Below, one piece after another: positions 1-8,217 of a stretch of DNA of 41,392 nt (its first letter is position 1; each line of letters opens with the position of its first letter). The notes under the pieces are model-generated. The model ran no database searches and was not told the DNA's origin. It saw only the letters and a program-made list of their open reading frames with translations. The stretch is taken from positions 1 through 41,392 of the forward strand of contig NZ_CANMPM010000022.1 in assembly GCF_947499845.1 (NCBI RefSeq), given 5' to 3'. Origin of the DNA: an uncultured Pseudokineococcus sp. GTDB lineage: Bacteria > Actinomycetota > Actinomycetes > Actinomycetales > Quadrisphaeraceae. Position numbers and translations under genes: made by a program.

Positions 1-70
1 GGAAGCTAAGCCCGTTCGCGCCGATGGTACTGCGTGGGGGACTGCGTGGGAGAGTAGGTCGCCGCCGGAC
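1..70 (+). rRNA. rrf: 5S ribosomal RNA, 3' end (partial)
   Basis: The first ~70 bases match the 3' half of an actinobacterial 5S rRNA: the GGAAGCUAAGCCC segment, the CGCCGAUGGUACUGC loop region, and the closing GGGAGAGUAGGUCGCCGCC. The 5' half lies outside the window, so this is the distal end of an rRNA operon (16S-23S-5S expected to the left). The exact 3' end is inferred by similarity and may be off by a few bases. A strong terminator follows within 15 nt. Confidence 0.93.
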
Positions 71-80
71 TTCACTTAGG

Positions 81-113
81 AAGGGCCACCCCCCTGTGTG
101 GGGGGTGGCCCTT
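81..113 (+). terminator. rrn operon terminator
   Basis: A 14-bp perfect inverted repeat (81-94 with 100-113) with a 5-nt TGTGT loop, starting AAGGGCCACC and ending GGTGGCCCTT, followed by a short T run. It lies directly after the 5S rRNA and is a textbook intrinsic terminator. Confidence 0.92.
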
Positions 114-137
114 TCGCATGCCCGGACCCGGTCGACT

Positions 138-173
138 CCGTGGGGCCGCGCGAGCCCCACGGGACGCCGTGGG
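138..173 (+). other. two overlapping, mutually exclusive hairpins
   Basis: Positions 138-146 pair with 154-162 (9 bp, 7-nt loop). The right arm can instead pair downstream (156-162 with 167-173, 7 bp, GACG loop). They lie between the rrn terminator and the first gene. The stretch 114-402 otherwise shows no tRNA or convincing gene. Function unknown; may be a backup terminator or simply a GC-rich coincidence. Confidence 0.35.
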
Positions 174-402
174 TCCGCAGCGACGGGCTCTGGTCCCGGG
201 CCCCTCGAGGGCGACGAGTCGGTCGCAGCCGAGCGCGGGGCGAGATGGGCACCCGTCGGCTCGTGGAGCGACATCGCCGTCGCGCATGATGGGGTCGGTC
301 GCCGAGCGCGCGCCGGTGCAGCCCCAGGAGGTCGTGCGCCGTCGCCCGGCGAGAGCAGAACAGCTGGTGGACCGAGTGCGCGTCCCGGACCGAGGAGGAC
401 CC

Positions 403-1401
403 ATGGCCGAGTGGACCGGAGACGACCGTGCGGTGCGGGGAGAGCCACGCGAGGGCGACGGCGCCGGCCGTCACGGCGGCGACCGCGACCGTGCCCCGCG
501 GGGTCGCGGTCCCCGTACCGGTGACGACCGCGGCCGCGGACGGGACGAGCGGACGAGCCGAGGGGAGCGGGACCGGACCGGGGGACCGCGGTCCCGCACG
601 GGAGGCGCGGGCGACCGTGGCCTGGGCGACCGCGGGGCGGGGGCGCGCGGAGACGCCCCGCGCGGCCGCACGAGCCCCGGAGGTGCGCACCGTGGTCGCG
701 AGGCCCGAGCCCCCCGACCGGTGGAGCCGCCGCTGCCCGAGGACGTCACGGGCAAGGAGCTCGACGCCGACGTGCGCCGCGACCTCAGCGGGCTGTCCGG
801 CGAGAACGCCACCGCGGTCGCGCGGCACCTCGTGCAGGTGGCTCGCCTCCTCGACGACGACCCCGCCCTGGCGCTCGAGCACGCTCGCGCCGCCCAGCGC
901 CGCGCGGGCCGGGTGGGCGCCGTCCGCGAGGCGACCGGGCTCGCGGCCTACCGGGCCGGGGAGTACGAGGAGGCGCTGCGCGAGCTGCGCACCGCCCGCC
1001 GGATCACCGGTTCCCAGGAGCACCTGCCGGTCATGGCCGACTGCGAGCGCGGGCTCGGACGACCGGAGCGCGCCCTGGACGCCGCCGCGGGCCCGGCGGC
1101 GGACGCGCTGGACCGCGCGGGCCGCATCGAGCTGGCCATCGTCGTCGCCGGCGCGCGCCGCGACCTCGGGCAGGCGGACGCCGCCGTCCTGGAACTGCGG
1201 CTGCCCGAGCTGACGGCCTCGGTGCCTCCCGGGCTGCGCGAGTCGCAGGCCCGCCTGCAGGAGGCCTACGACGACGCCCTCGCCGCGGCGGGCCGACCCG
1301 TCCCGCGTCGCGGGCGCGGCGGTGCCGCCGGCCCCCAGGTCGCCGAGGGCGGTGTCGCTGACGAGGACGACGACGTCCTGCTGTGGGAGGAGGAGGCGTG
1401 A
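403..1401 (+). CDS. TPR-like protein with an RG-rich disordered N-terminus
   Basis: 332 aa. The ATG at 403 is chosen because a clear GAGGAGG ribosome-binding site sits just upstream and codon use becomes strongly GC3 from here. Residues 1 to about 105 are low complexity, dominated by Arg, Gly and Asp with repeated RG, RGR and DRG pairs and no aromatic residues after Trp4. Residues ~115-290 are helical and TPR-like, with segments such as GLAAYRAGEYEEALRELRTA. The C-terminus is acidic (EDDDVLLWEEE). Proteins of this type occur upstream of the HAD/tlyA block in other actinobacteria; their role is not established. RG-rich tails often bind RNA, and the gene follows an rRNA operon, so an RNA-linked function is possible but only inferred. 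The stop overlaps the next start (GTGA). Confidence 0.8.
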   Translation: MAEWTGDDRAVRGEPREGDGAGRHGGDRDRAPRGRGPRTGDDRGRGRDERTSRGERDRTGGPRSRTGGAGDRGLGDRGAGARGDAPRGRTSPGGAHRGREARAPRPVEPPLPEDVTGKELDADVRRDLSGLSGENATAVARHLVQVARLLDDDPALALEHARAAQRRAGRVGAVREATGLAAYRAGEYEEALRELRTARRITGSQEHLPVMADCERGLGRPERALDAAAGPAADALDRAGRIELAIVVAGARRDLGQADAAVLELRLPELTASVPPGLRESQARLQEAYDDALAAAGRPVPRRGRGGAAGPQVAEGGVADEDDDVLLWEEEA

Positions 1402-1967
1402 GCGGACCCGGCCCGGGGGCCGCCTCCGGCTCGCCCGAGCGGGGGGACGGCCTCGGCACCTACGAGTGGCTGCAGCGGGGGCTCGGGCTCCTCGAGGGCG
1501 GGCACGCCGCCGCGGCCGCCACGGTGCTCGAGCGGGTCGCCGAGGACGAGCCGCGCTCGGCGAGCGTCCTCGAGGCCCTGGCGCGCGCGCAGTTCATCGC
1601 CGGTCGGCCGGGGGCCGCCGTCCGCACCTTCGAGCGCCTGGCCGAGGTGGCCCCGGACTCGGACTACGCCCGCTTCGGCTACGGCCTGTCCCTGCGACGC
1701 CTGGGGCGCCTGCCGCAGGCCGCCGAGCAGCTCGCGCTGGCCGTCGCCATGCGCCCGCAGCGCGCCGAGTACGTGGAGGCGCTCAGCAGCGTCCGCGCCC
1801 TCCTGCGGCCGCGTCCCGGTGCGAGCGGTGCGGGGGAGCCGACGGGCGAGGGCCCCGACAGCGCCGCTCCCGGCCTCCTCGACGTCGGCGGGACCTCGGC
1901 CACGCCCGACGACGGTGGCACGGACGGCGATGGTGGCACGGGCACGGACGGCGACGGCCGTGGCTGA
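1398..1967 (+). CDS. tetratricopeptide repeat protein
   Basis: 189 aa. The GTG at 1398 overlaps the stop of the previous gene by 4 nt, so translational coupling is likely. Residues ~20-135 form about three TPR units: LEGGHAAAAATVLERVAEDEP, then an ALARAQFIAGRPGAAVRTFERLAEVAP-like unit, then LRRLGRLPQAAEQLALAVAMRP. The last ~50 residues are Gly/Asp/Thr-rich and probably disordered. No enzymatic motif is visible, and a protein-protein scaffold is the usual role of such folds. The 3' end overlaps the start of the HAD gene by 8 nt. It may work with the RG-rich TPR protein, with which it shares an operon. Confidence 0.82.
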   Translation: MSGPGPGAASGSPERGDGLGTYEWLQRGLGLLEGGHAAAAATVLERVAEDEPRSASVLEALARAQFIAGRPGAAVRTFERLAEVAPDSDYARFGYGLSLRRLGRLPQAAEQLALAVAMRPQRAEYVEALSSVRALLRPRPGASGAGEPTGEGPDSAAPGLLDVGGTSATPDDGGTDGDGGTGTDGDGRG

Positions 1968-2955
1968 CGCCCTCGTCGCCTCGGCCGAGGTGCTCCTGCT
2001 CGACCTCGACGGCACCGTCTACGCCGGGGACCGACCGGTCCGGGGCGCCGCCGAGGCCGTCGCCGCCTGCCGCGAGCGCGGGGTGGCCGTGCGCTTCGTC
2101 ACGAACAACGCCTCCCTGCCCCCTGAGGACGTGGCCGCTCACCTCGGCCGCACGGGCGTGCGCGCCTCCGCCGACGAGGTCCGCACGTCCTCGCAGGCGG
2201 GCGCGAGCCTCGTCGTCGACCGCTGCGGCGCCGGGGCGAAGGTGCTCGTCGTCGGCGGGCCGGGCGTCGCCCTCGCGTGCCGCGCCGCCGGTCTGGTGCC
2301 CGTGACGTCCGCGGACGACGAGCCGGTGGCGGTCCTCCAGGGCTTCGGCCCCGACGTCGGCTGGGCCGCGCTCACCGAGGCCGCGTACGCCGTCCGCGCG
2401 GGCGCCCTGTGGGTGGCGACCAACGTCGACACCGTCCTCGCGCGCGAGCGCGGCCCCGCCCTCGGCAACGGCAGCCTCGTCGCGGCGGTCCGGACGGCCA
2501 CGGGCGCCGAGCCCCTCGTCGCCGGGAAGCCGGAGCGGCCGCTCCTCGACGCGGCGGCCGACGGGCGGCGGGCCCTCGTCGTCGGCGACCGGCTCGACAC
2601 CGACGTCGCCGGAGCGCGGGCGGCGGGCCTGAGCAGCCTCTGGGTGGCCACGGGCGTGGACGCCACCGCGGCCGTGCTCGACGCCCCGCCCCACGAGCGC
2701 CCCGACCACCTCGGCGCCGACCTCGGCGCCCTGCTCGCGCCGGCGGCGACCGTCGTCCGGGAGGGCGAGGGCTCGCAGCGCAGCTGGCGCTGCGGCGACG
2801 CGCGGGTCCGGCGGGGTCCGGACGGCCTCGTGGCGGACGACGGCGGCGAGCCGCTCGACGTGCTCAGGGCCGCCTGCGCCGCGCGCTGGGAGCTCGAGGA
2901 CGTCGCCGTGACCGACGACCTGCGACGCCGGGTGTCGCCGCTGGACGCCCGGTAG
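1960..2955 (+). CDS. HAD-superfamily IIA phosphatase
   Basis: 331 aa from the GTG at 1960 (an ATG at 1930 is an in-frame alternative). HAD motifs are in order: DLDGTVY at residues 15-21 (nucleophile Asp15 and acid Asp17), the TNN motif near 48-50, Lys in AGKPERP, and GDRLDTDVAGA, which holds the metal-binding aspartates. Subclass IIA members (NagD, phosphoglycolate and p-nitrophenyl phosphatases) dephosphorylate small phosphorylated metabolites; the substrate cannot be told from sequence. A C-terminal extension of ~75 residues follows the catalytic core, including WRCGDARVRRGPDG. The same family lies upstream of tlyA in mycobacteria (Rv1692). Its 3' end contains the promoter of the next gene. 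Confidence 0.9.
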   Translation: MADALVASAEVLLLDLDGTVYAGDRPVRGAAEAVAACRERGVAVRFVTNNASLPPEDVAAHLGRTGVRASADEVRTSSQAGASLVVDRCGAGAKVLVVGGPGVALACRAAGLVPVTSADDEPVAVLQGFGPDVGWAALTEAAYAVRAGALWVATNVDTVLARERGPALGNGSLVAAVRTATGAEPLVAGKPERPLLDAAADGRRALVVGDRLDTDVAGARAAGLSSLWVATGVDATAAVLDAPPHERPDHLGADLGALLAPAATVVREGEGSQRSWRCGDARVRRGPDGLVADDGGEPLDVLRAACAARWELEDVAVTDDLRRRVSPLDAR

Positions 2956-2965
2956 CGTGCCCGGG
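2953..2965 (+). promoter_or_regulatory. leaderless promoter (-10 TAGCGT) of the tlyA operon
   Basis: TAGCGT at 2953-2958 overlaps the last codons and stop of the HAD gene and lies 6 nt before the GTG at 2965, so transcription would start at or next to the start codon. No convincing -35 box is seen. Confidence 0.55.
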
Positions 2966-3192
2966 TGACCTCCGGCGACGCCCCGGCCTCCCGACCGGGC
3001 CCCGCGCCCGGCCCGAGGCCCGCTCCGGGGCCCCGCCCGGACGGCGCCGACCCGGTCCCGGACCCGGAGGTCGCGCAGGTGCTGGCCGACCTCGCGGCGA
3101 CGCCGGACGAGGCGGGGCCGCTGGAGCAGGCCGCCGCCCTCGAGCGGGCGCAGGAGCGCCTCGCCCGACGGCTCTCCGGTACGGCGCGGTGA
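2965..3192 (+). CDS. small conserved hypothetical protein upstream of TlyA
   Basis: 75 aa, GTG start with no ribosome-binding site but a -10 box 6 nt upstream. The first ~30 residues are Pro/Gly/Arg-rich and probably disordered. Residues 33-72 should form an amphipathic helix (VAQVLADLAATPDEAGPLEQ, then AAALERAQERLARRL). Strong GC3 supports real coding. A small ORF at the same place, between the HAD phosphatase and tlyA, is known in mycobacteria (Rv1693), so the position is conserved although the function is unknown. Its stop overlaps the tlyA start by 4 nt, which suggests coupled translation. Confidence 0.78.
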   Translation: MTSGDAPASRPGPAPGPRPAPGPRPDGADPVPDPEVAQVLADLAATPDEAGPLEQAAALERAQERLARRLSGTAR

Positions 3193-4094
3193 GCGCGCCC
3201 CGCCGCGCGCGCCTGGACGCCGAGCTGGTCCGCCGGGGCCTCGCCCGCTCGCGGCAGGAGGCCGGTGAGCTCGTGGGAGCCGGGTCGGTGCTCGTGCGGG
3301 GCCAGCGCGCCACGAAGCCGGCCACGCAGGTCGAGCGCGCCGACCCGATCGTCGTGGACGAGGTCGGCGAGGGGGAGGGGCCGTCGGGCTCCGGCCGCCG
3401 CTGGGCGAGCCGCGGGGCGCACAAGCTCCTCGGCGCGCTCGGGGCCTTCCCCGACGTCGACGTCACCGGGCGCCTCGCGATGGACGCCGGGGCGTCGACG
3501 GGGGGCTTCACCGACGTCCTGCTCGACCGGGGGGCGGAGCGCGTCCTCGCCGTCGACGTCGGCTACGGCCAGCTCGCCTGGCCGGTGCGCAGCGACGACC
3601 GCGTCGTCGTCCTCGACCGCACCAACGTCCGACTCCTCGCGCCCGACGCCGTCCTCGAGCAGCTCGGCGCCCTGCCGGCCCTCGTGGTCGCCGACCTGTC
3701 CTTCATCTCCCTGCGGCTCGTGCTGCCCGCCCTGGCGGCCTGCAGCGCCCCCGGCGCCGACCTGCTGCTCATGGTCAAGCCGCAGTTCGAGGTGGGGCGC
3801 GAGCGGCTGGGAGCCGGCGGCGTGGTGCGCGACCCGCGCGCCCGGGCGGACGCCGTCGTGGACGTGGCCGCCGCCGCCGTCGACGCCGGCCTCCTCGTCG
3901 TCGGCTGCGCCGCGAGCCCGCTGCCCGGCCCGAGCGGCAACGTCGAGTACTTCCTGCGCCTGCGCGCCGGGGGGCCGGGCCCCGCCGGGGTTGACCCGGC
4001 CGACCTCGAGGACGTCGTGCTGGCGGCCGTGCGCAGCGGCCCGGGCGGCAGCGCCACCGAGGACGACGCGAGCGACGAGAGGGGCGCGCAGTGA
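3189..4094 (+). CDS. tlyA: TlyA family rRNA 2'-O-methyltransferase
   Basis: 301 aa from the GTG overlapping the previous stop. Residues 1-60 form an S4 RNA-binding domain (RLDAELVRRGLARSRQEAGE, then a VLVRG turn). The rest is an FtsJ-like Rossmann methyltransferase with the SAM-binding DAGASTGGFTDVLL motif and the conserved VADLSFISL and LMVKPQFEVG segments, which carry the catalytic Asp and Lys of the family. In mycobacteria TlyA methylates the 2'-OH of cytidines in 16S and 23S rRNA, and its loss gives capreomycin resistance. The C-terminal ~25 residues are Gly/Asp-rich. It is coupled to nadK by a GTGA overlap. Confidence 0.95.
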   Translation: MSAPRRARLDAELVRRGLARSRQEAGELVGAGSVLVRGQRATKPATQVERADPIVVDEVGEGEGPSGSGRRWASRGAHKLLGALGAFPDVDVTGRLAMDAGASTGGFTDVLLDRGAERVLAVDVGYGQLAWPVRSDDRVVVLDRTNVRLLAPDAVLEQLGALPALVVADLSFISLRLVLPALAACSAPGADLLLMVKPQFEVGRERLGAGGVVRDPRARADAVVDVAAAAVDAGLLVVGCAASPLPGPSGNVEYFLRLRAGGPGPAGVDPADLEDVVLAAVRSGPGGSATEDDASDERGAQ

Positions 4095-5134
4095 CCCAGG
4101 ACAGCCCGGAGACCCCGGGGACCCGGGTCGCGGACGGCGCGGACCCGCAGGCCCCCTCGGGCGAGCGGACCGTCCTCGTCCTGACCCACACCGGGCGGGC
4201 GACCGCCGTCGCCGCGGCCCGCGAGCTCGTGGACCTGCTGCGGGAGCGCGGGCTGCGGCCGGTCATGCTCGCCGAGGAGGTCGGGGACATCCCGGGCGTC
4301 GGGGACGTGCCCGTGCTCGACCCGGACGAGCTCGAGGACTCGGTCGTGAGCGGGGCCGAGATGGTCGTCGTGCTCGGCGGCGACGGCACGATCCTGCGGG
4401 CGGCCGAGCTCGTGCGGCACCGCCCGGTGCCCCTGCTCGGCGTGAACCTCGGCCACGTCGGCTTCCTCGCCGAGAGCGAGCGGGACGACCTGGCGCGCAC
4501 GGTCGACCGCATCGCCGCCCGCGACTACGTCGTCGAGGAGCGGCTCACGCTCGACGTGCGCGTGCTGCGCGACGGCGAGGTCGTGACGACGTCGTGGGCG
4601 GTCAACGAGGCCAGCGTCGAGAAGGCCGAGCGCGAGCGGATGCTCGAGGTCGTCACCGAGGTCGACGGCCGGCCCGTGTCGGTCATCGGCTGCGACGGCG
4701 TCGTCATGGCGACGCCGACCGGCTCGACCGCGTACGCCTTCTCGGCCGGAGGACCGGTGGTGTGGCCGGAGGTCCAGGCGCTGCTCATGGTGCCCATCTC
4801 CGCGCACGCCCTGTTCGCCAAGCCGCTCGTGGCCTCGCCGGGCTCGGTCCTCGCGGTCGAGGTGCTCTCGCGGACGGCCGGCGGGGGCGTCCTGTGGTGC
4901 GACGGGCGACGCACGGCGCAGCTGCCGCCCGGCTCGCGCATCGAGGTGACCCGGGGCGTGCACCCGCTGCTGCTGGCCCGCATCTCCGACGGGCCCTTCA
5001 CCGACCGCCTCGTCGCGAAGTTCCGGCTGCCCGTCGAGGGGTGGCGCGGACCGGTGGACCCCCTCGACGAGGCAGCCGACGAGGGCGCCGACGGCGCGGC
5101 GGACGACCGGGGCGGGCCGTCCGGGGGACGCTGA
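4091..5134 (+). CDS. nadK: NAD kinase
   Basis: 347 aa. The family GGDGT motif is at residues 96-100, followed by VNLGHVGFLAE. The conserved NE pair (VNEASVEK) and the TPTGSTAYAFSAGGP loop, which binds NAD and ATP, are all intact. It phosphorylates NAD to NADP and is the essential source of NADPH. The first ~25 residues and the last ~25 (Asp/Gly/Ala-rich) are extensions beyond the core. The GTG start at 4091 overlaps the tlyA stop by 4 nt. The gene order tlyA-nadK-recN is conserved across Actinobacteria. Confidence 0.96.
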   Translation: MTQDSPETPGTRVADGADPQAPSGERTVLVLTHTGRATAVAAARELVDLLRERGLRPVMLAEEVGDIPGVGDVPVLDPDELEDSVVSGAEMVVVLGGDGTILRAAELVRHRPVPLLGVNLGHVGFLAESERDDLARTVDRIAARDYVVEERLTLDVRVLRDGEVVTTSWAVNEASVEKAERERMLEVVTEVDGRPVSVIGCDGVVMATPTGSTAYAFSAGGPVVWPEVQALLMVPISAHALFAKPLVASPGSVLAVEVLSRTAGGGVLWCDGRRTAQLPPGSRIEVTRGVHPLLLARISDGPFTDRLVAKFRLPVEGWRGPVDPLDEAADEGADGAADDRGGPSGGR

Positions 5135-5137
5135 GGC

Positions 5138-6853
5138 GTGCTCGAGGAGATCCGGATCCGCGACCTCGGGGCCATCGACGCCTCGGCGCTCGAGATCGGC
5201 CCCGGCCTCACCGTCCTCACGGGGGAGACGGGCGCCGGCAAGACGATGGTCGTCACGAGCCTCGGCCTGCTGCTGGGGGCCCGGGCCGACCCCACGGCCG
5301 TCCGCTCGGGCGCGCGGAGCGCCCTCGTCGAGGGGCGCTTCACGCTGCCCGCCACGGGACCCGCCGCCGAGCGCGCCCGGGGGTCCGGCGCCGAGCTGGA
5401 GGACGTCGGGGCCGGGCGCAGCGAGCTGCTCGTGGCCCGCAGCGTCGCCGCCGGGGGCCGCAGCCGCGCCCACGTCGGCGGTCGCGCCGTCCCCAACGGC
5501 CTGCTCGGCGAGCTCGCCGACGACCTCGTCGCCGTCCACGGCCAGAGCGAGCAGGTGCTGCTGCGCTCGCCCGCGCGCCAGCGCGAGGTCGTCGACGCGT
5601 CGGCGGGCGAGGCGGTCGCGCAGCCGATGGCGCGCTACCGCACCGCCTTCGAGCGGCACCGCGCCGTGCGCGCCGAGCTCGACGAGATCCGCACGCGGGG
5701 CCGCGAGCGCGCCCAGGAGGCCGACCTCCTGCGGCACGGGCTCGAGCGCGTCGAGCGCGTCGACCCGCAGCCGGGGGAGGACGTGGCCCTGGCGCAGGAG
5801 GCCGAGCGCCTCACCCACGCCGAGGACCTCCGACTCGCCGCGGCCACGGCTCGCGCCGCTCTCACGGGTGACGACGACGCCGGCGGGGGCGAGGCCCCGG
5901 GGGACGCGGTCGGCGCCGTCGAGGTCGCCCGTCGGGCGCTGGAGGCGGTGCGGGCCCACGACCCGGCGCTCGCGGCGCTGGCCGACCGCCTCGCCGAGGT
6001 GTCCGTCCTCGTCGTCGAGGCCGGCGCCGACGCCGCCGCGCACCTCGCCGAGCTGGAGGCCGACCCCGCGCGGCTCGCCGTCGTGCAGGAGCGGCGCGCC
6101 GAGCTCGCGGCGCTGGTGCGCGCCTACGGCGAGGACGCGTCCGCCGTCCTCGCCTGGGCCCGGGAGGCCTCGCAGCGCCTCCTCGAGCTCGAGGGCGACG
6201 ACGACCGGGTGGGCGCCCTCGCGGAGGAGGAGCGCGCCCTCGCCGAGGAGCTGGAGGCCCTCGCCGGCCGGCTGCACGACGCCCGGGCGGCGGCGGGCGA
6301 GCGGCTGGCCGCGGCGGCGAGCGCGGAGCTCGAGGCCCTCGCGATGGCCGGGGCCCGGCTCGAGGTGAGGGTGGAGCGCACCGAGCGGCTGTCGGCCACG
6401 GGGGGCGACGACGTCGCGCTGCTGCTCGCGGCCCACGCCGGCGCCGAGCCCCGGCCGCTCGCCCGGGGCGCCTCCGGCGGCGAGCTGTCGCGCGTGATGC
6501 TCGCGCTCGAGGTGGTGCTGGCCGAGGCCGACCCGGTGGAGACCTTCGTCTTCGACGAGGTCGACTCGGGCGTGGGCGGTCGCGCCGCGGTCGAGATCGG
6601 CCGCCGCCTGGCCGCGCTCGCGGAGCGCTCCCAGGTCCTCGTCGTCACCCACCTGCCGCAGGTGGCGGCCTTCGCCGACCACCACCTCCTCGTGGAGAAG
6701 GGCGGCGACGGCAGCGTCGTCGCGAGCGGCGTGCGCGCGCTCGAGGGCGAGGACCGGGTGGCGGAGCTGGCGCGGATGCTCGCCGGGCGCGGCGGCTCCT
6801 CGAGCGCGCGCGCCCACGCGGCCGAGCTCCTCGAGGGCGCCCGCCACCGGTGA
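5138..6853 (+). CDS. recN: DNA repair protein RecN
   Basis: 571 aa. The GTG at 5138 follows the nadK stop by 3 nt, with a GGGGGA ribosome-binding site inside the nadK end. It is an SMC-like ATPase: Walker A GETGAGKT at residues 29-36, a long Ala/Glu/Arg-rich coiled coil in the middle, the ABC signature GASGGELSRVM, Walker B TFVFDEVDSGVGG, and a C-terminal VVTHLPQVAAFADHHL switch. It binds DNA ends and aids recombinational double-strand-break repair. No SOS (LexA) box was found upstream; the gene is embedded in the operon. Confidence 0.96.
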   Translation: MLEEIRIRDLGAIDASALEIGPGLTVLTGETGAGKTMVVTSLGLLLGARADPTAVRSGARSALVEGRFTLPATGPAAERARGSGAELEDVGAGRSELLVARSVAAGGRSRAHVGGRAVPNGLLGELADDLVAVHGQSEQVLLRSPARQREVVDASAGEAVAQPMARYRTAFERHRAVRAELDEIRTRGRERAQEADLLRHGLERVERVDPQPGEDVALAQEAERLTHAEDLRLAAATARAALTGDDDAGGGEAPGDAVGAVEVARRALEAVRAHDPALAALADRLAEVSVLVVEAGADAAAHLAELEADPARLAVVQERRAELAALVRAYGEDASAVLAWAREASQRLLELEGDDDRVGALAEEERALAEELEALAGRLHDARAAAGERLAAAASAELEALAMAGARLEVRVERTERLSATGGDDVALLLAAHAGAEPRPLARGASGGELSRVMLALEVVLAEADPVETFVFDEVDSGVGGRAAVEIGRRLAALAERSQVLVVTHLPQVAAFADHHLLVEKGGDGSVVASGVRALEGEDRVAELARMLAGRGGSSSARAHAAELLEGARHR

Positions 6854-6923
6854 CGCCCGACGGCGCGGCGCGCGCGGGTCGTGGTGCCGGGGACGGGGCG
6901 TCGACGTGGGACCATCGGCCACG

Positions 6924-8111
6924 ATGAGACGCGTCCTGCGCCGGCGGCCCGCCGCGCCCACCACCGCCGACGGCGTCGTGCGCGTCGACCGCCGCACGAA
7001 GGACCTCACCAAGAGGCTCCAGCCCGGGGACGTCGCGCTCATCGACCACGAGGACGTCGACCGCGTCGCCGCCGAGGCCCTCGTCGCCGCGCAGCCGGCC
7101 GCCGTCGTCAACGCCGCGGCGAGCACCTCCGGCCGCTACCCCAACCTCGGGCCGCAGATCCTCCTCGACGCGGGCGTCGTCCTCCTCGACCGGGTGGGCC
7201 CGGACGTCATGGGAGCCCTGCACGAGGGGCAGGCGGTGCGCGTCGACGGCGACCGGCTCCTCCTCCTCGAGGACGGCCGGGAGCGCGTCGTCGCCACCGG
7301 CGTCCGGCAGACGCCGGAGACCGTCGCGGCGGCCATGGAGGAGGCGCGCGAGGGCCTCGGGTCCCAGCTCGAGCTCTTCGCCGCCAACACGCTGGAGTAC
7401 ATGCTCCGCGAGAAGGACCTCCTCTTCGACGGGGTCGGCGTGCCCGACGTGCGCACGTCCTTCGCCGGGCGCCAGGCCCTCGTCGTCGTCCGCGGCTACC
7501 ACTACCGGGAGGACCTGGCCACGCTGCGGCCCTACATCCGCGAGTACCGGCCGGTGCTCATCGGCGTCGACGGCGGAGCGGACGCGGTGCTGGAGGCGGG
7601 CCACGCCCTCGACATGGTCGTCGGCGACATGGACTCCGTCTCGGACGCGGCGCTGACGAGCGGTGCCGAGGTCGTCGTGCACGCCTACCGCGACGGCCGC
7701 GCCCCCGGGCTCGACCGCGTGCGCGCCCTGGGCGTCGACCCCGTCGTCTTCCCCGCCACGGGCACGAGCGAGGACGTCGCCATGCTCCTGGCCGACGACC
7801 GCGGCGCCGAGCTCATCGTCGCCGTCGGCACCCACGCGACCCTCGTGGAGTTCCTCGACAAGGGGCGCGCCGGCATGGCCAGCACCTTCCTCACGCGCCT
7901 GCGCGTGGGCGGCAAGCTCGTCGACGCGAAGGGCGTCTCGCGGCTGTACCGCCAGCGGATCTCCACGGCGCAGGTGGCCGCCCTCCTGCTCGCGGGCCTG
8001 CTCGCGCTCGTCGTCGCGCTGCTGTCGACGTCGGCGGGCCAGACGCTCGTGTCGCTCCTCGGGGCCCAGCTCGACGGCCTGCTCGCGCCGCTGCTCTCGT
8101 GGACCGGCTGA
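6924..8111 (+). CDS. steA: SteA-like cytokinesis protein (thiamine pyrophosphokinase fold)
   Basis: 395 aa from the ATG at 6924 (a GTG at 6906 would add 6 residues). A possible -10 (GACCAT, 6910-6915) lies 8 nt upstream, so it may be leaderless. The central part resembles the thiamine pyrophosphokinase catalytic domain (VLIGVDGGADAVLEAGHALD, then VVGDMDSVSD). It is preceded by a domain with NAAASTSGRYPNLGP and LLDRVGPDVM, and followed by a single membrane helix near residues 350-372 (AALLLAGLLALVVALL). This matches the family (Rv1697 in M. tuberculosis) whose C. glutamicum member SteA acts at the division septum with SteB in daughter-cell separation. The next gene encodes the SteB/MctB family partner, which supports the call. 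Confidence 0.88.
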   Translation: MRRVLRRRPAAPTTADGVVRVDRRTKDLTKRLQPGDVALIDHEDVDRVAAEALVAAQPAAVVNAAASTSGRYPNLGPQILLDAGVVLLDRVGPDVMGALHEGQAVRVDGDRLLLLEDGRERVVATGVRQTPETVAAAMEEAREGLGSQLELFAANTLEYMLREKDLLFDGVGVPDVRTSFAGRQALVVVRGYHYREDLATLRPYIREYRPVLIGVDGGADAVLEAGHALDMVVGDMDSVSDAALTSGAEVVVHAYRDGRAPGLDRVRALGVDPVVFPATGTSEDVAMLLADDRGAELIVAVGTHATLVEFLDKGRAGMASTFLTRLRVGGKLVDAKGVSRLYRQRISTAQVAALLLAGLLALVVALLSTSAGQTLVSLLGAQLDGLLAPLLSWTG

Positions 8112-8217
8112 GCCGCCGGCAGGCCGCGGGCCGGACCGCCCCGCCCCGGCGGCCCGCCGCACCGACCCGCACCCCGCGCGCCGCACGGCGGGCACGACCG
8201 CTCCTGGGAGACCTCCG

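Noticed and set aside
118-402. Upstream extension of the RG-rich TPR gene to an ATG at 118
   Set aside because: The GAGGAGG site and the change in codon bias support the ATG at 403, and the extension would begin almost at the rrn terminator.
114-402. Possible tRNA gene after the rRNA operon
   Set aside because: No T-arm GGTTCRA-type motif or cloverleaf could be folded by eye on either strand.
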